Position numbers and translations under genes: made by a program. From contig JAGOME010000033.1 of NCBI GenBank assembly GCA_017993715.1, forward strand, positions 1 to 47,600: DNA of 47,600 nt, written 5' to 3'. This DNA is from Phycicoccus sp. GTDB lineage: Bacteria; Actinomycetota; Actinomycetes; Actinomycetales; Dermatophilaceae. This document shows, one piece after another, positions 26,097 through 34,939 of the stretch (within the stretch, counting starts at the first letter, position 1; every line of letters begins with the position of its first letter). The notes beneath the pieces were generated by a model that worked only from the letters and a program-made list of their open reading frames with translations, made no database searches and was not told the origin of the DNA.

Positions 26097-26939
26097 TCAC
26101 TTGGGCGCGTCGACGCCGAACCACTTCTTGTAGATGTCGTTGTACGAGCCGTCAGCCTTGGCGTCCGTGAGCACCTGGTTGACCAGGGTGGCGAGAGCAG
26201 TGGCGTTCTCGTTGTCCTTCTGGAACATGAAGCCGTACTCCTCACCGGTGTGGAACTCGGTGACGACCTCGGTCGTGGGGTTGTCCTTGGCGTAGTCGTA
26301 GACGACACCGTTGTCGTTGATCGCGCCGTCGACCCGACCGGCCAGCACACCGGCGAGCTGGGTGGGCATGTCATCGAAGACCGTCACGGTGTAGCCGTTG
26401 GTCGCCATGTTGTCCTCGGCGTAGATCTGACCGGTGGTGTCGGTCTGGACGCCGATCTTCTTGTCCTTCAGGCCCGCCAGGTCCTTGATGCCCGAGTCCT
26501 TCTTGACCAGGAGTGCCTGGGTGGCCGAGAAGTAGGCGTCCGAGAACAAGATGGCGTTCTTGCGCTCGTCGGTGATCGTGGTCGCCGCAGCCCCGGTGTC
26601 GCACTTCTTGGCGGCGAAGACCGCACCCGAGGTGATCTGAGCGAAGTCGATGTCGACGATCTCCTGCTCGACGCCGAGCTTCTTGGCGACCAGGTCCATC
26701 AGGTCGACATCGAATCCGACGACCTTGCCGGCCTCGTCCTTGTACTGGAAGGGCTTGTAGGACAGGTGCGTGCAGACGAGCAGCTTGCCGTCCTTGAGCA
26801 GCGTGACACCCGAGGCGTTCGTGGCGGCTGCGGTCGAGTCCGACGAGGAGTCGGAGGAGCCGCAGGCGGCCAGGGCGAGGGAAGAGAGGGCGACGGCGGC
26901 GACGAGGAGGCGGGCGCGCCGGGAGCGTGCGGAAGACAC
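26097..26939 (-). CDS. Polar amino acid ABC transporter, substrate-binding lipoprotein
   Basis: The 280-residue protein captures an amino acid outside the membrane. It has a signal peptide with lipobox LAAC (Cys at about residue 21), a Ser/Asp/Thr-rich spacer and a family 3 solute-binding fold: KPFQYKDEAGKVVGFDVDLMDLVAKKLG in parts, RVDGAINDNGVVYDYAKDN, and a C-terminal DIYKKWFG. The GTG start at 26939 has AAGGAG 7 nt upstream. It is the first gene of the operon SBP-permease-ATPase-YdcF/SanA. The arginine and aspartate that usually contact the substrate are not clear enough to name the amino acid. Confidence 0.92.
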   Translation of the reverse strand: MSSARSRRARLLVAAVALSSLALAACGSSDSSSDSTAAATNASGVTLLKDGKLLVCTHLSYKPFQYKDEAGKVVGFDVDLMDLVAKKLGVEQEIVDIDFAQITSGAVFAAKKCDTGAAATTITDERKNAILFSDAYFSATQALLVKKDSGIKDLAGLKDKKIGVQTDTTGQIYAEDNMATNGYTVTVFDDMPTQLAGVLAGRVDGAINDNGVVYDYAKDNPTTEVVTEFHTGEEYGFMFQKDNENATALATLVNQVLTDAKADGSYNDIYKKWFGVDAPK

Positions 26940-27138
26940 GGTAAAACTCCTTACAGCAGAATACGGGTGTGCACCCGAACGGTGACACCTGCTGCGGCCT
27001 TCGGCAAACACCTTGGGGCGCCTGCGCGCATATTGGCCACAGATTGTGATGATTCCGTGTCCAGATCGTCTCCGGGCGACGGAGTTCTCTAAGGATTGCC
27101 TCAGTTAACTGACCAAACCGTGCCGATTCCGCACGAGG

Positions 27139-28503
27139 TCACTTTCGGTGAGCAGCCAGGATTCGCGCGTACTCGTGCCCGGAGTCCTTGATGGTGCGAA
27201 CCTGGGTGTCGTAGTCGACGTGGACAATCCCGAAGCGCTTGTCATAGCCAAACGCCCACTCGAAGTTGTCCATCAGGGACCAGGCGAAGTAGCCGCGGAT
27301 GTCGGCCCCGTCATCGATGGCATCGCGGACGGCATTCAGATGACTGACGAGGTATGCCGTGCGCTCACCGTCGTGGACGGCGCCGTCCTCGGCGACGACG
27401 TCGGGCCAGGCCGACCCGTTCTCGGTGACATAGATGGGCAGGCCGCACTCTTTCGCGGAGCGGACGAGGATCTCACGGTGGCCCTGGGGCGAGATTTCCC
27501 AGCCCATGTCGGTGAGGGGTGGGCGGGGAGCGACGGCTTCGACCCCCTCGCAGCCCGGCAGGATCGTCGGCGCTTGGGGGTCGTCAGCGGCCCGCACCCG
27601 GGTCGGGAAGTAGTTGTTGACGCCGAGGTTGTCCAACGGCGCGGAGATGATCTGGAGGTCGCCCTCCTGGATGTAGGAGTGGTCGGTCAGGTGTGCGGTG
27701 TCGGCCAGCATCCCTTCCGGGTACTGCGCGTGGAACAGCGGGCTGAAGAAGATCCCGTTGAAGACGTTGTCGGCGCGCCGCACGGCATCAAGGTCGCGCT
27801 CGGTGGGCTCGGCCGGGCCGTAGACCTGGGTGGGGTTCAAGGTGATGGACACCTGCGCTCCGGGACACTGCTCGCGGATGATCGGGACCGCGGTGCCATG
27901 AGCGAGCATGAGGTGGTGCGCGGCGATGAGTCCCTCGACCGGGTCGCGATGCCCAGGGGCGTGCTCGCCGATGGAGTAGGACAGGATCGAGGAGCACCAG
28001 GGCTCGTTCAAGGTGGTCCACCGGGTGACCCGGTCGCCGAGGGCGCCGACGACGGCGGCGGAGTAGTCCCCGAACCAGCCTGCGATGTCGCGGTTGAGCC
28101 AGCCGCCCCGCTCATCGAGGACAGCGGGCAAGTCCCAGTGATAGAGCGTGACCACGGGCGTGATGTCGCGGGCGAGCAGCTCGTCGACGAGCTGGTCGTA
28201 GAAGCTGATCCCCGCGGCGTTGACCGCTCCCGTCCCGGTCGGAATGACACGAGGCCACGCGACGGAGAAGCGGTAGGCCGACAGGTTGAGCTCCTTCATG
28301 AGGTCCACATCGGACTTCATGAGGTGGTAGTGGTCACAGGCTGGCTCGCCGGTGTCCCCGTTGCGGACTCGGCCAGGCTCCCGGCAGAACACGTCCCAGA
28401 TCGAGTCGCTGCGCCCGTCCTGCGTCGTCGCGCCCTCGATCTGGAAGCTCGCGGTGGCCGCTCCCCAGAGGAAACCGTCGGGCATGGTGCGTGTGAAGGT
28501 CAT
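27139..28503 (-). CDS. GH1 family beta-glucosidase
   Basis: GH1 enzymes hydrolyse beta-glucosides with retention. The 454-residue protein is full length with the acid/base Glu167 in TTLNEPW and the nucleophile Glu361 in YVTENGS, the N-terminal FLWGAATASFQIEGA, and the aglycone-side WSLMDNFEWAFGY near the end. No signal peptide is present, so it acts on imported cellobiose or other glucosides in the cytoplasm. The minus-strand -10 TAGGTT ends 7 nt before the ATG, suggesting a leaderless mRNA. No LacI operator of the kind seen at pgmB is visible upstream, and no glucoside transporter adjoins it. Confidence 0.94.
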   Translation of the reverse strand: MTFTRTMPDGFLWGAATASFQIEGATTQDGRSDSIWDVFCREPGRVRNGDTGEPACDHYHLMKSDVDLMKELNLSAYRFSVAWPRVIPTGTGAVNAAGISFYDQLVDELLARDITPVVTLYHWDLPAVLDERGGWLNRDIAGWFGDYSAAVVGALGDRVTRWTTLNEPWCSSILSYSIGEHAPGHRDPVEGLIAAHHLMLAHGTAVPIIREQCPGAQVSITLNPTQVYGPAEPTERDLDAVRRADNVFNGIFFSPLFHAQYPEGMLADTAHLTDHSYIQEGDLQIISAPLDNLGVNNYFPTRVRAADDPQAPTILPGCEGVEAVAPRPPLTDMGWEISPQGHREILVRSAKECGLPIYVTENGSAWPDVVAEDGAVHDGERTAYLVSHLNAVRDAIDDGADIRGYFAWSLMDNFEWAFGYDKRFGIVHVDYDTQVRTIKDSGHEYARILAAHRK

Positions 28504-28510
28504 AGTCGAG

Positions 28511-28516
28511 AACCTA
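28511..28516 (-). promoter_or_regulatory. -10 element of the GH1 gene
   Basis: TAGGTT (minus strand) ends 7 nt before the ATG and no Shine-Dalgarno lies between, fitting a leaderless transcript. Confidence 0.45.
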
Positions 28517-28597
28517 AGTCCTTGGCAGGGCTCGGCGCACCCTTCGCCACGCCCCGGGCTGTCGTGAGTCCCGCGTGGACGTCGAGGAGACTGCGGG

Positions 28598-29128
28598 TCA
28601 GTAGTGCTGGGTCATGAGCCCCGTGTCAACGTCGTAGACGAAGCCCCCGACGAGGGCCCGCTCGGCGATGAGCGGATGTGATCGGACAGCGGCGACGTCC
28701 TGACCAAGGGCCACGAGCTGGTCGGGCACCACATGGAACTGCTGCCAGGAGGCGTCAAGGCCGCTGTCGGCCCGGATCCGGTCGCGCAGCTCCTGTTCGG
28801 TGTTGGCGGCCATGGCGCAGCGGGTATGCGGGACGATGAGGACCCTGGTGACACCGAGCAGGTGGACCCCGAGGACGAGAGCCTCGAGAGCCTGAGGCGT
28901 GATCTGGCCACCGGGGTTGCGGAAGATCTTGGCGTCGCCGGGCTGGAGTCCCAGCATCGACAGTGGCGCGATCCGGCTGTCCATACAGGTGACCAGCGCG
29001 ATCCCGGCGTGAGCGACGCCGTCGAACCCGCCGAGTTCGAAGGTCTCGGCGAAGGCGGCATTCGCTGCGAGGATATCCTCGAACTGGCCGGAATCGGTTG
29101 TGGCAGAGGCGTGATGACTATCGGTCAT
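28598..29128 (-). CDS. Beta-class carbonic anhydrase
   Basis: This 176-residue enzyme interconverts CO2 and bicarbonate. The Zn2+ ligands are visible as Cys48 in TCMDSR, His101 and Cys104 in PHTRC, and the Asp50-Arg52 dyad of the active site is intact. IFRNPGG, a conserved structural motif, follows the first ligand. The length and the absence of long N- or C-terminal additions match the small, soluble Rv1284-like subgroup. A Shine-Dalgarno GGGAG lies 8 nt upstream of the ATG. It begins only 15 bp after the end of the fumarase gene, so the two are probably cotranscribed. Confidence 0.93.
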   Translation of the reverse strand: MTDSHHASATTDSGQFEDILAANAAFAETFELGGFDGVAHAGIALVTCMDSRIAPLSMLGLQPGDAKIFRNPGGQITPQALEALVLGVHLLGVTRVLIVPHTRCAMAANTEQELRDRIRADSGLDASWQQFHVVPDQLVALGQDVAAVRSHPLIAERALVGGFVYDVDTGLMTQHY

Positions 29129-29143
29129 GCGGTGAACTCCCTG

Positions 29144-30868
29144 TCAGAGGCCGGGTCGCTTGGGGATGGTGAAGGCGACCGGCTTGGTCACCGCGGCGAA
29201 GAAATCGTCACCCTTGTCATCGACGACAATGAAGGCCGGGAAATCCTCGACCTCGATGCGCCAGATCGCCTCCATGCCGAGCTCGGGGTATTCGATGACC
29301 TCGACGGACTTGATGCAGTCCTGGGCCAGTCGGGCGGCCGGGCCGCCGATCGAGCCAAGATAGAAGCCACCGTGCGCCTGGCAGGCGTCGGTGACGGCTT
29401 GGGAACGGTTGCCCTTGGCAAGCATGACCATCGAGCCGCCTGCGGCCTGGAACTGGTCAACATAGGAGTCCATCCGACCGGCCGTGGTCGGTCCGAACGA
29501 GCCGCTCGGCATACCCTCGGGCGTCTTGGCGGGCCCGGCGTAGTAGACCGGATGGTCCTTGAGGTACTGGGGCATCTCCTCGCCCGCGTCGAGGCGCTCC
29601 TTGATCTTGGCGTGCGCGATATCGCGGGCAACGACCAGCGGCCCGGTCAGGGAAAGCCGCGTTTTGACTGGGTGTCGGGTCAGCTCGGTGAGGATGTCGG
29701 CCATCGGCTGGTTCAGGTCGATCTGGACGACGGCGCCCTGGCCGGTGGAGGACGCGCCGACCGCCTCCTGCGTGTGCTCGCCGAGCGACTCGTGGGTCGC
29801 GTCCGGGAGGAAGCGGGCCGGGTCGGTCTCGAGTTGCTCGATGAACACGCCCTCGGCGGTGATCTTGCCCAGGACCTGGCGATCGGCACTGCAGGACACC
29901 GCGATCGCGACCGGCAGCGAGGCGCCGTGCCGGGGGAGGCGGATCACCCGCACGTCGTGGCAGAAGTACTTGCCGCCGAACTGGGCGCCGATCCCGAACT
30001 GGCGCGTCAGCTCGAGCACCTGCTCCTCGAGCTCGGTGTCGCGGAAGCCGTGACCGGTCGCGGCGTCACCGCTGGTCGGTAAGTGATCGAGGTACTTGGT
30101 GCTCGCGTACTTGGCCGTCTTGAGGGCATACTCGGCGCTCGTGCCGCCGATGACGATGGCCAGGTGGTAGGGCGGGCAGGCTGCCGTGCCCAGGCCACGT
30201 AACTTCTCGTCGAGGAAGCGCATCATCGACTCGGGGTTGAGGATCGCCTTGGTCTCCTGGAACAGGTAGGACTTGTTGGCGCTCCCGCCCCCCTTGGCCA
30301 TGAAGAGGAACTTGTAGGTCGCGTCGGCGCCGGGGGAGGTGTCGGCGTAGAGCTCGATCTGGGCGGGCAGGTTGGAGCCGGTGTTGCGTTCGTCCCACAT
30401 CGTTACCGGCGCCATCTGGGAGTACCGCAGGTTGAGCCGGGTGTAGGCGTCGTAGACGCCCTGACTGATGGCCTGCTCGTCGTCCCCGGAGGTGATGACT
30501 CCTTGGCCCCGCTTGGCCATGACGATGGCGGTGCCGGTGTCCTGGCACATGGGCAGAATGCCGCCCGCGGCGATGTTGGCGTTCTTGAGCAGGTCCAAGG
30601 CGACGAACTTGTCGTTGTTGCTGGCCTCGGGGTCGTCCAGGATGCGCCGGAGCTGCGCCAGGTGCGCGGGCCGCAAGTAGTGCGCGATGTCGTGCATGGC
30701 GGCCTCGGTGAGCAGGGTCAGCGCGTTGTGGTCGACCTCGAGGAAGGTGCGGCCACCGGGGCCCTCGACGGCGCGCACGCCCTCGCTGGACAAGAGCCGC
30801 CACGGGGTCTCGTCGGTGCCGTTGCCACCGGCTCCAGGCAGTAGATGCTCGAACGCGAAGTCGGCCAT
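29144..30868 (-). CDS. fum: Class I (Fe-S) fumarate hydratase
   Basis: This 574-residue protein joins the two halves of class I fumarase, which hydrates fumarate to malate with a 4Fe-4S cluster. The alpha part has [13 protein letters not shown] with a cluster cysteine, [13 protein letters not shown] and [12 protein letters not shown]; the beta part (after about residue 390) has [40 protein letters not shown] split in two and GSIGGPAA. Length and fold match FumA/FumB rather than the heat-stable class II enzyme. The ATG at 30868 starts [11 protein letters not shown]; a longer open frame upstream belongs to the overlapping PfkB region and has no family sequence. This iron-dependent enzyme makes the TCA step oxygen-sensitive. 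Confidence 0.95.
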   Translation of the reverse strand: MADFAFEHLLPGAGGNGTDETPWRLLSSEGVRAVEGPGGRTFLEVDHNALTLLTEAAMHDIAHYLRPAHLAQLRRILDDPEASNNDKFVALDLLKNANIAAGGILPMCQDTGTAIVMAKRGQGVITSGDDEQAISQGVYDAYTRLNLRYSQMAPVTMWDERNTGSNLPAQIELYADTSPGADATYKFLFMAKGGGSANKSYLFQETKAILNPESMMRFLDEKLRGLGTAACPPYHLAIVIGGTSAEYALKTAKYASTKYLDHLPTSGDAATGHGFRDTELEEQVLELTRQFGIGAQFGGKYFCHDVRVIRLPRHGASLPVAIAVSCSADRQVLGKITAEGVFIEQLETDPARFLPDATHESLGEHTQEAVGASSTGQGAVVQIDLNQPMADILTELTRHPVKTRLSLTGPLVVARDIAHAKIKERLDAGEEMPQYLKDHPVYYAGPAKTPEGMPSGSFGPTTAGRMDSYVDQFQAAGGSMVMLAKGNRSQAVTDACQAHGGFYLGSIGGPAARLAQDCIKSVEVIEYPELGMEAIWRIEVEDFPAFIVVDDKGDDFFAAVTKPVAFTIPKRPGL

Positions 30869-30905
30869 GGTGCGTGGTGCTCCTCGGGGCGAAACGGTGT
30901 GGTGG

Positions 30906-31856
30906 TCAGGCGGTGATCTCGGCTCGGGTCGGCGCATAGGCACCGGCCCGACCGACCGTGACGGCCGACGTGGCCAGGCCTCGCTCGATGGCCGGACGCA
31001 CCTCCTCCAGTGTGGCGCCCGCGAGTCGCGCGCGGGCGTCGGGGTGGCCGAGGTAACCCAGGTCGAGCAGGCCGGACACAAGTCCGGCCATGAAGGAGTC
31101 GCCGGCACCGACCGTGTCGACGACGTGGGCCGCCGCTGTGGGGGCGGCCGCGGTGTCCTGCGATACCGCCGTGCGGTAGGTGACTCCGTGAGCGCCCAGG
31201 GTGATGACGGCCAGGCCAGCCCCGAGCGTGCACCAGTGCGCCATGACCGCGGCGGCGGTGTCCCCGGGGTAGAGGTAGTCCAGGTCATCGCTGCTCGCCT
31301 TGACCACGTCGGACAGGGCGATGATGGCCTCGATGTGGGGCCGGATCTCGTCGGCTGACCCCATGATCGAGGGGCGGATGTTGGGGTCGTAGGACACCGT
31401 GCCCTGCGCGCGGACCTCGTCCAGGGCGGCCCGGACGTTCTGCTCGCCGGGGGTGAGCAGCGCTCCGATGGACCCCGTGTGGGCATGACCGGTCCCCGGT
31501 GCCAGTGGCACGGGGGGGAGGTTGAAGTGCAGGTCGAACACGTAGGTCGCTGCGCCGGTCGCGTCGAGCTGGGCCTGCGCGGTGGAGGTGGGATCGGCGG
31601 TGCGGCTCCCCTGCGTGAGAGTGACGTCCCCCTCGTCCAACAGTGCCGTGATCCGCTCACCTCGCGCGTCCTGCCCGATGGTGGTCGCGAAGTCGACGGG
31701 GTGACCCAGACGGCTCAGGCCGAGCGCGACGTTGAGGGGGCTGCCGCCCACGTGTTCTTCGACGCCGCCGTCGACATCGCGGACCACGTCGATGAGAGCC
31801 TCACCGAGGACAAGGAGGCGGGGGGCGGCGTCGGCGGGCACGGCGGGCTGCGTCAT
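30906..31856 (-). CDS. PfkB-family carbohydrate kinase, probably fructokinase
   Basis: The 316-residue ribokinase-fold enzyme has the N-terminal [15 protein letters not shown] signature and the C-terminal ATP/active-site motif [13 protein letters not shown] with the catalytic Asp of GAGD. The start region [12 protein letters not shown] and the overall pattern fit bacterial fructokinases (fructose to fructose 6-phosphate), but other sugars are possible. The ATG at 31856 has CGAGGAA at proper distance; sequence upstream of it shows no family features. It lies 37 bp upstream of fum on the same strand and may start a PfkB-fum-carbonic anhydrase transcript. Confidence 0.88.
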   Translation of the reverse strand: MTQPAVPADAAPRLLVLGEALIDVVRDVDGGVEEHVGGSPLNVALGLSRLGHPVDFATTIGQDARGERITALLDEGDVTLTQGSRTADPTSTAQAQLDATGAATYVFDLHFNLPPVPLAPGTGHAHTGSIGALLTPGEQNVRAALDEVRAQGTVSYDPNIRPSIMGSADEIRPHIEAIIALSDVVKASSDDLDYLYPGDTAAAVMAHWCTLGAGLAVITLGAHGVTYRTAVSQDTAAAPTAAAHVVDTVGAGDSFMAGLVSGLLDLGYLGHPDARARLAGATLEEVRPAIERGLATSAVTVGRAGAYAPTRAEITA

Positions 31857-32008
31857 CTGGCGTTCCTCGACGTTGGGGGTCGGGTGGGTCGTCGGGGGCC
31901 GGTCACGGTCCCCGCGTGGCGACTCTAGTAGCGCCGGTTCGGTGCGCGCCTGGGCTTCCCGCGAACCGGCGATTCGGCGGTGGCCGCCGGGCTTGCGACA
32001 ATGGCGCG

Positions 32009-32713
32009 GTGAGTGGAGCGACGGGCGACTCGGTGGCACGCGGCGATGACGCGGCCGAGAGCCACGACCAGGGCGCGCCCGGCGGGGCGGTGGTGTCCGG
32101 TGGGACGAGCGCGCCCAATGGAGAGGACCTTCCGAGCGGAGTCGGTACTCCGAGCGTGGGCGAGCCTCCGGTGCCGCCCAAGAGCCGGTATGCCATGGGC
32201 TCGGCGGCCAACATGTTTCGGTCGCTCGTGGTCATCCTCGCCCTCATGCTCGGCCTCATCTTTCTTGTCCCGCGGGTCAACTCGCTGTCGGGCCCCGTCG
32301 TCGACATTCACGCGACGGCGGTCGACGTCAAGGCGCAGAGCGGCTGGCCGATCGTCGAGCCACGCGGGCTGCCCGCGGGCTGGACGCCGACTGCGGCGCG
32401 CTATGTCCGGGCGACCGACGACAAGATGACGTGGCTGGCGGGCTACCAAACGCCGGACGGCACCTACGTCAGCGTCGAACAAACCGAGTCGGCGTCATCT
32501 GAGTGGATCGCGGCCCAGATCAATCGGGCGACCCGGACCGGGGAGATCGAGCACGACGGGGTGACGTGGGTGCAGTACGAGCGGGGCGCCAAGGTCCAGA
32601 ACTCCCTCGTGCACGTCCCCGAGGCCGAAGGCGAGTTGGCGACGCTGGTCACCGGGACCGCGACCTTCGAGGACATGCTGGTCTTCATCGACCACCTGGT
32701 CCCGGTCGAATAG
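32009..32713 (+). CDS. Membrane-anchored DUF4245 protein
   Basis: The 234-residue protein has a cytoplasmic Gly/Ser/Asp-rich N-terminus of about 65 residues, one membrane segment (SLVVILALMLGLIFLVP) and an external DUF4245 domain with AQSGWPIVEPRGLPAGWTPT and TWLAGYQTPDGTYVSVEQT in pieces. DUF4245 is of unknown function, conserved in actinobacteria next to xseA/xseB and fum, as here; the usual glpX neighbour is absent. The start is uncertain: the GTG at 32009 is chosen, but the disordered N-terminus gives little guidance and the ATG at 32193 just before the helix is possible. Confidence 0.82.
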   Translation: MSGATGDSVARGDDAAESHDQGAPGGAVVSGGTSAPNGEDLPSGVGTPSVGEPPVPPKSRYAMGSAANMFRSLVVILALMLGLIFLVPRVNSLSGPVVDIHATAVDVKAQSGWPIVEPRGLPAGWTPTAARYVRATDDKMTWLAGYQTPDGTYVSVEQTESASSEWIAAQINRATRTGEIEHDGVTWVQYERGAKVQNSLVHVPEAEGELATLVTGTATFEDMLVFIDHLVPVE

Positions 32714-32740
32714 GCGCCCCACCCCTCGAGCGTTGCTCAG

Positions 32741-32985
32741 GCGCGGATTGTTCACGCCTGCGGGTGTTATATCCGGCGCGGGGGTGAAGTTCCCGCGGGT
32801 GGCGCGGATTGTTCACGCGCCCGGGTGTTATATCCGGCGCGGGGGTGAAGTTCCCGCGGGTGGCGCGGATTGTTCACGCGCGCGGGTGTTATATCCGGCG
32901 CGGGTGTGAAGTTCCCGCGGGTGGCGCGGATTGTTCACGCCTGCGGCGTGTTATATCCGGCGCGGGGGTGAAGTTCCCGCGCCCA
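32741..32985. repeat. 61-bp tandem repeat, four copies
   Basis: Units start at 32741, 32802, 32863 and 32924 with exact 61-bp spacing; the fourth carries a 1-bp insertion. The unit begins GCGCGGATTGTTCACGC, contains an AT-rich GTTATATCC and ends GGTGAAGTTCCCGCG; copies differ at few positions. A fifth diverged unit lies at 33202-33259. Confidence 0.92.
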
Positions 32986-33042
32986 GGGTCGTTACCCCCG
33001 ACTCGATCTCTGCCGCGCCCTCAGCGGTGGGAAGAGGGTTTC

Positions 33043-33144
33043 GGAAAGTCGGCCACGTGCCCGCTTCTCCGGTTGCGGAGGCGGAGTAGCAGCGGAAAGT
33101 CGGCCACGTGTCCACTCCGCCGGTTGCGGAGGCGGAGCGGCGCC
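33043..33144. repeat. 51-bp repeat, locus 2
   Basis: Two direct units start GGAAAGTCGGCCACGTG at 33043 and 33094, each followed by GGTTGCGGAGGCGGAG. They match the pair at 23487 and 23538 in core sequence and in period. Confidence 0.85.
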
Positions 33145-33201
33145 GGGAAGGCGACGAACTATCCCGACGACGGCAGCGCGTGAGTGAGGCTCCCCGCGGG
33201 G

Positions 33202-33259
33202 ACGCGGATTGTTCACGCGCGCGGGTGCTATATCCGGCGCGGGTGTGAAGTTGCCGCGG
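33202..33259. repeat. Isolated fifth copy of the 61-bp unit
   Basis: This diverged copy (GGACGCGG start, GCTATATCC instead of GTTATATCC) lies just before the xseB stop and is separated from the array by the 51-bp units, which may have been inserted into or beside a longer array. Confidence 0.8.
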
Positions 33260-33269
33260 CCCTGTGAGG

Positions 33270-33587
33270 TCAGCCGGCCGGGGGCGTGGAGGTGATGGCG
33301 GCTTGAGCCTGGTCGAGCCAGGTGCTGCAGTGGGCCGCCAGCGCCTCGCCTCGGGCCCACAACGTGAGCGACTCCTCGAGCCCGACCTGGCCGCTCTCGA
33401 GCCGCGCGACGATGTCGAACAGCTCGTCGCGGGCCTGCTCGTAGCGCAGCCCCGCAATGTCGGCGTGAGGGTCCGGCACGGGGTCGGCGGCCGCCGAGGG
33501 AGGCGCCGCTGTCGGGGCGTCGGTCCCCGCCGGCTGGGTCGACTCAGCGGCCGGGGAGCCGGCGGACGCGGCATTCTTGCGAGCCAT
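33270..33587 (-). CDS. xseB: Exodeoxyribonuclease VII small subunit
   Basis: XseB forms exonuclease VII, a single-strand-specific exonuclease, with several copies per XseA. The 105-residue protein has the family core RYEQARDELFDIVARLESG followed by the LEESLTLWARGEALAAHC helix pair, both partly quoted here, at residues about 48-92. The first 45 residues are an Ala/Pro/Thr/Ser-rich extension not present in short homologues. The minus-strand -10 TACAGT (33595-33600) ends 7 nt before the ATG, suggesting that xseB can be transcribed leaderless although xseA lies only 26 bp upstream. Confidence 0.92.
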   Translation of the reverse strand: MARKNAASAGSPAAESTQPAGTDAPTAAPPSAAADPVPDPHADIAGLRYEQARDELFDIVARLESGQVGLEESLTLWARGEALAAHCSTWLDQAQAAITSTPPAG

Positions 33588-33594
33588 GGCGCCG

Positions 33595-33600
33595 ACTGTA
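33595..33600 (-). promoter_or_regulatory. -10 element of xseB
   Basis: TACAGT (minus strand) ends 7 nt before the ATG and lies in the 26-bp gap after xseA, so it would uncouple the small subunit from the large one. Confidence 0.4.
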
Positions 33601-33613
33601 ACGCGCGGGTCCG

Positions 33614-34867
33614 TCAGGCTCCGCCGACGACCGTGGCACCGAAGTCGCCCTGAGCGACGGTGACGTGGAGCAGCTCCCCACCGCGCAGTCCGGCGGGGTC
33701 CTGCACGACGTGCCCGTCGGTGCGCTGGACGATCGCGTAGCCCCGGGTCAGGGTCTGGCGGGGCGAGAGCACCCGCAGCTGGGCGGTCAGATGCCCGAGC
33801 TGAGCCTGCGCTCGCTCCACATCGAGGCGGACGTGCCGGCGCATGGCCACCCGGGCACCCTCGACGGTCGCGCGCTGGACCCGGATGAACCCGGCCGGGT
33901 CAGCGAGCACGGGGCGGGTCCGCACGTCGACCAGCCTGCGCCGCTCCTGCTGAATGCGGTCGGCGACCCGGGCCTTGGACCGCTGGCGCGCCTGCTCCAA
34001 CCGATGCCGCTCAAATGCCGCGTCGGGCACGACCAGCTTGGCAGCGTCGGTGGGGGTCGAGGCGCGTCGGTCGGCCACGAAGTCCAGCAGCGGGGTGTCG
34101 ACGTCATGACCGATCGCGCTGACGATCGGGGTGTGGGCGGCCGCGACCGCGCGCACCAGAGTCTCGTTGCTGAAGGGCAACAGGTCCTCGATGCTCCCGC
34201 CACCTCGGGCGATGACGATGACGTCCACGTCGGCCACGGCGTCGAGCTCCTGGAGGGCGGCGACGACCTCCGCGACGGCATTCGCCCCCTGGACGGCCAC
34301 CTGACGGATCTCGAATCGGACACTGGGCCAACGGCGGCGTGCGTTTTCGACGACGTCTTTCTCGGCGGCGCTCGCGCGGCCGGTGACGAGGCCGACGACG
34401 CGAGGCAGGAGCGGCAGTGGGCGTTTGCGCTCCTGGTCGAACAGCCCCTCGGAGGTCAGGGTCTTCTTGAGGTACTCGATCCGTGCCAGGAGCTCGCCGA
34501 CCCCGACCGGCCTGATCTGCCGGCCGTCCAGGAGGAGCTGGCCCCGCTGGGTCCAGAACGCGGGCTTGGCCTGCACGACGACCCGGGCCCCCTGGGTCAG
34601 GGGCGTAGCCATCGCGTCCAAGGCGTTGACCTGGATCGCCACCGACAGACTCATGTCGACGTCGGGATCGCGCAAGGTGAGGAATGCCGTGCGGGTGCCC
34701 GTACGTCGGCTGAGCTGGACGACCTGCCCCTCGACCCACAGCACCGACATCTTCTCGACGTAGTCCGCGATCTTCAGCGAGAGGACCCGTACCGGCCAGG
34801 GCTGCTCCGCGCTGGTGTCGGCGGCCCGATCAGGCAGGGCTGGCCGGGGTGGCGGCGTCGAGGTCAC
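33614..34867 (-). CDS. xseA: Exodeoxyribonuclease VII large subunit
   Basis: XseA is the catalytic subunit of exonuclease VII. The 417-residue protein has the N-terminal OB fold (WPVRVLSLKIADYVEKM, VLWVEGQV) that binds single-stranded DNA and the family core with RVVGLVTGRASAAEKDV in part, the conserved DVIVIARGGGSIEDLLPFSNE region (quoted in pieces: VIARGGGSIEDL) and SAIGHDVDTPLLDFVADRRASTPTDAA, whose Asp and His residues are invariant. The C-terminal helical part is normal. The GTG start has a -10 (TACGCT) ending 6 nt before it on the minus strand. The order xseA-xseB is standard. Confidence 0.95.
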   Translation of the reverse strand: MTSTPPPRPALPDRAADTSAEQPWPVRVLSLKIADYVEKMSVLWVEGQVVQLSRRTGTRTAFLTLRDPDVDMSLSVAIQVNALDAMATPLTQGARVVVQAKPAFWTQRGQLLLDGRQIRPVGVGELLARIEYLKKTLTSEGLFDQERKRPLPLLPRVVGLVTGRASAAEKDVVENARRRWPSVRFEIRQVAVQGANAVAEVVAALQELDAVADVDVIVIARGGGSIEDLLPFSNETLVRAVAAAHTPIVSAIGHDVDTPLLDFVADRRASTPTDAAKLVVPDAAFERHRLEQARQRSKARVADRIQQERRRLVDVRTRPVLADPAGFIRVQRATVEGARVAMRRHVRLDVERAQAQLGHLTAQLRVLSPRQTLTRGYAIVQRTDGHVVQDPAGLRGGELLHVTVAQGDFGATVVGGA

Positions 34868-34873
34868 CCGGGC

Positions 34874-34879
34874 AGCGTA
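34874..34879 (-). promoter_or_regulatory. -10 element of xseA
   Basis: TACGCT (minus strand) ends 6 nt before the GTG of xseA, the leaderless spacing. Confidence 0.4.
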
Positions 34880-34939
34880 GGCCGCGCCACCGTCAACCTG
34901 GGGCAGGTGGTGGTGTCCCGACGACTCGAACCGCGGTGG

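Larger units (their letters stand above)
32714..33269. other. Gene-free convergent spacer rich in repeats
   Basis: Between the convergent DUF4245 and xseB genes lie a 61-bp tandem array (32741-32985), a pair of 51-bp units (from 33043 and 33094) and an isolated 61-bp-type unit (33202-33259). Open frames through it only translate the repeats and show no family features. Confidence 0.75.

Noticed and set aside
32741-32985. The 61-bp units as DnaA-box iterons of an origin
   Set aside because: TTGTTCACG in each unit differs at two positions from the actinobacterial DnaA box TTGTCCACA, and no dnaA, dnaN or replication gene is near.
32809-33183. A 124-codon frame through the intergenic repeats
   Set aside because: The translation is only the repeated DNA read as protein, shifts frame between units and has no ribosome site.
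32741-33259. A CRISPR array
   Set aside because: The units are contiguous with no unique spacers between repeats, and no cas genes are present.
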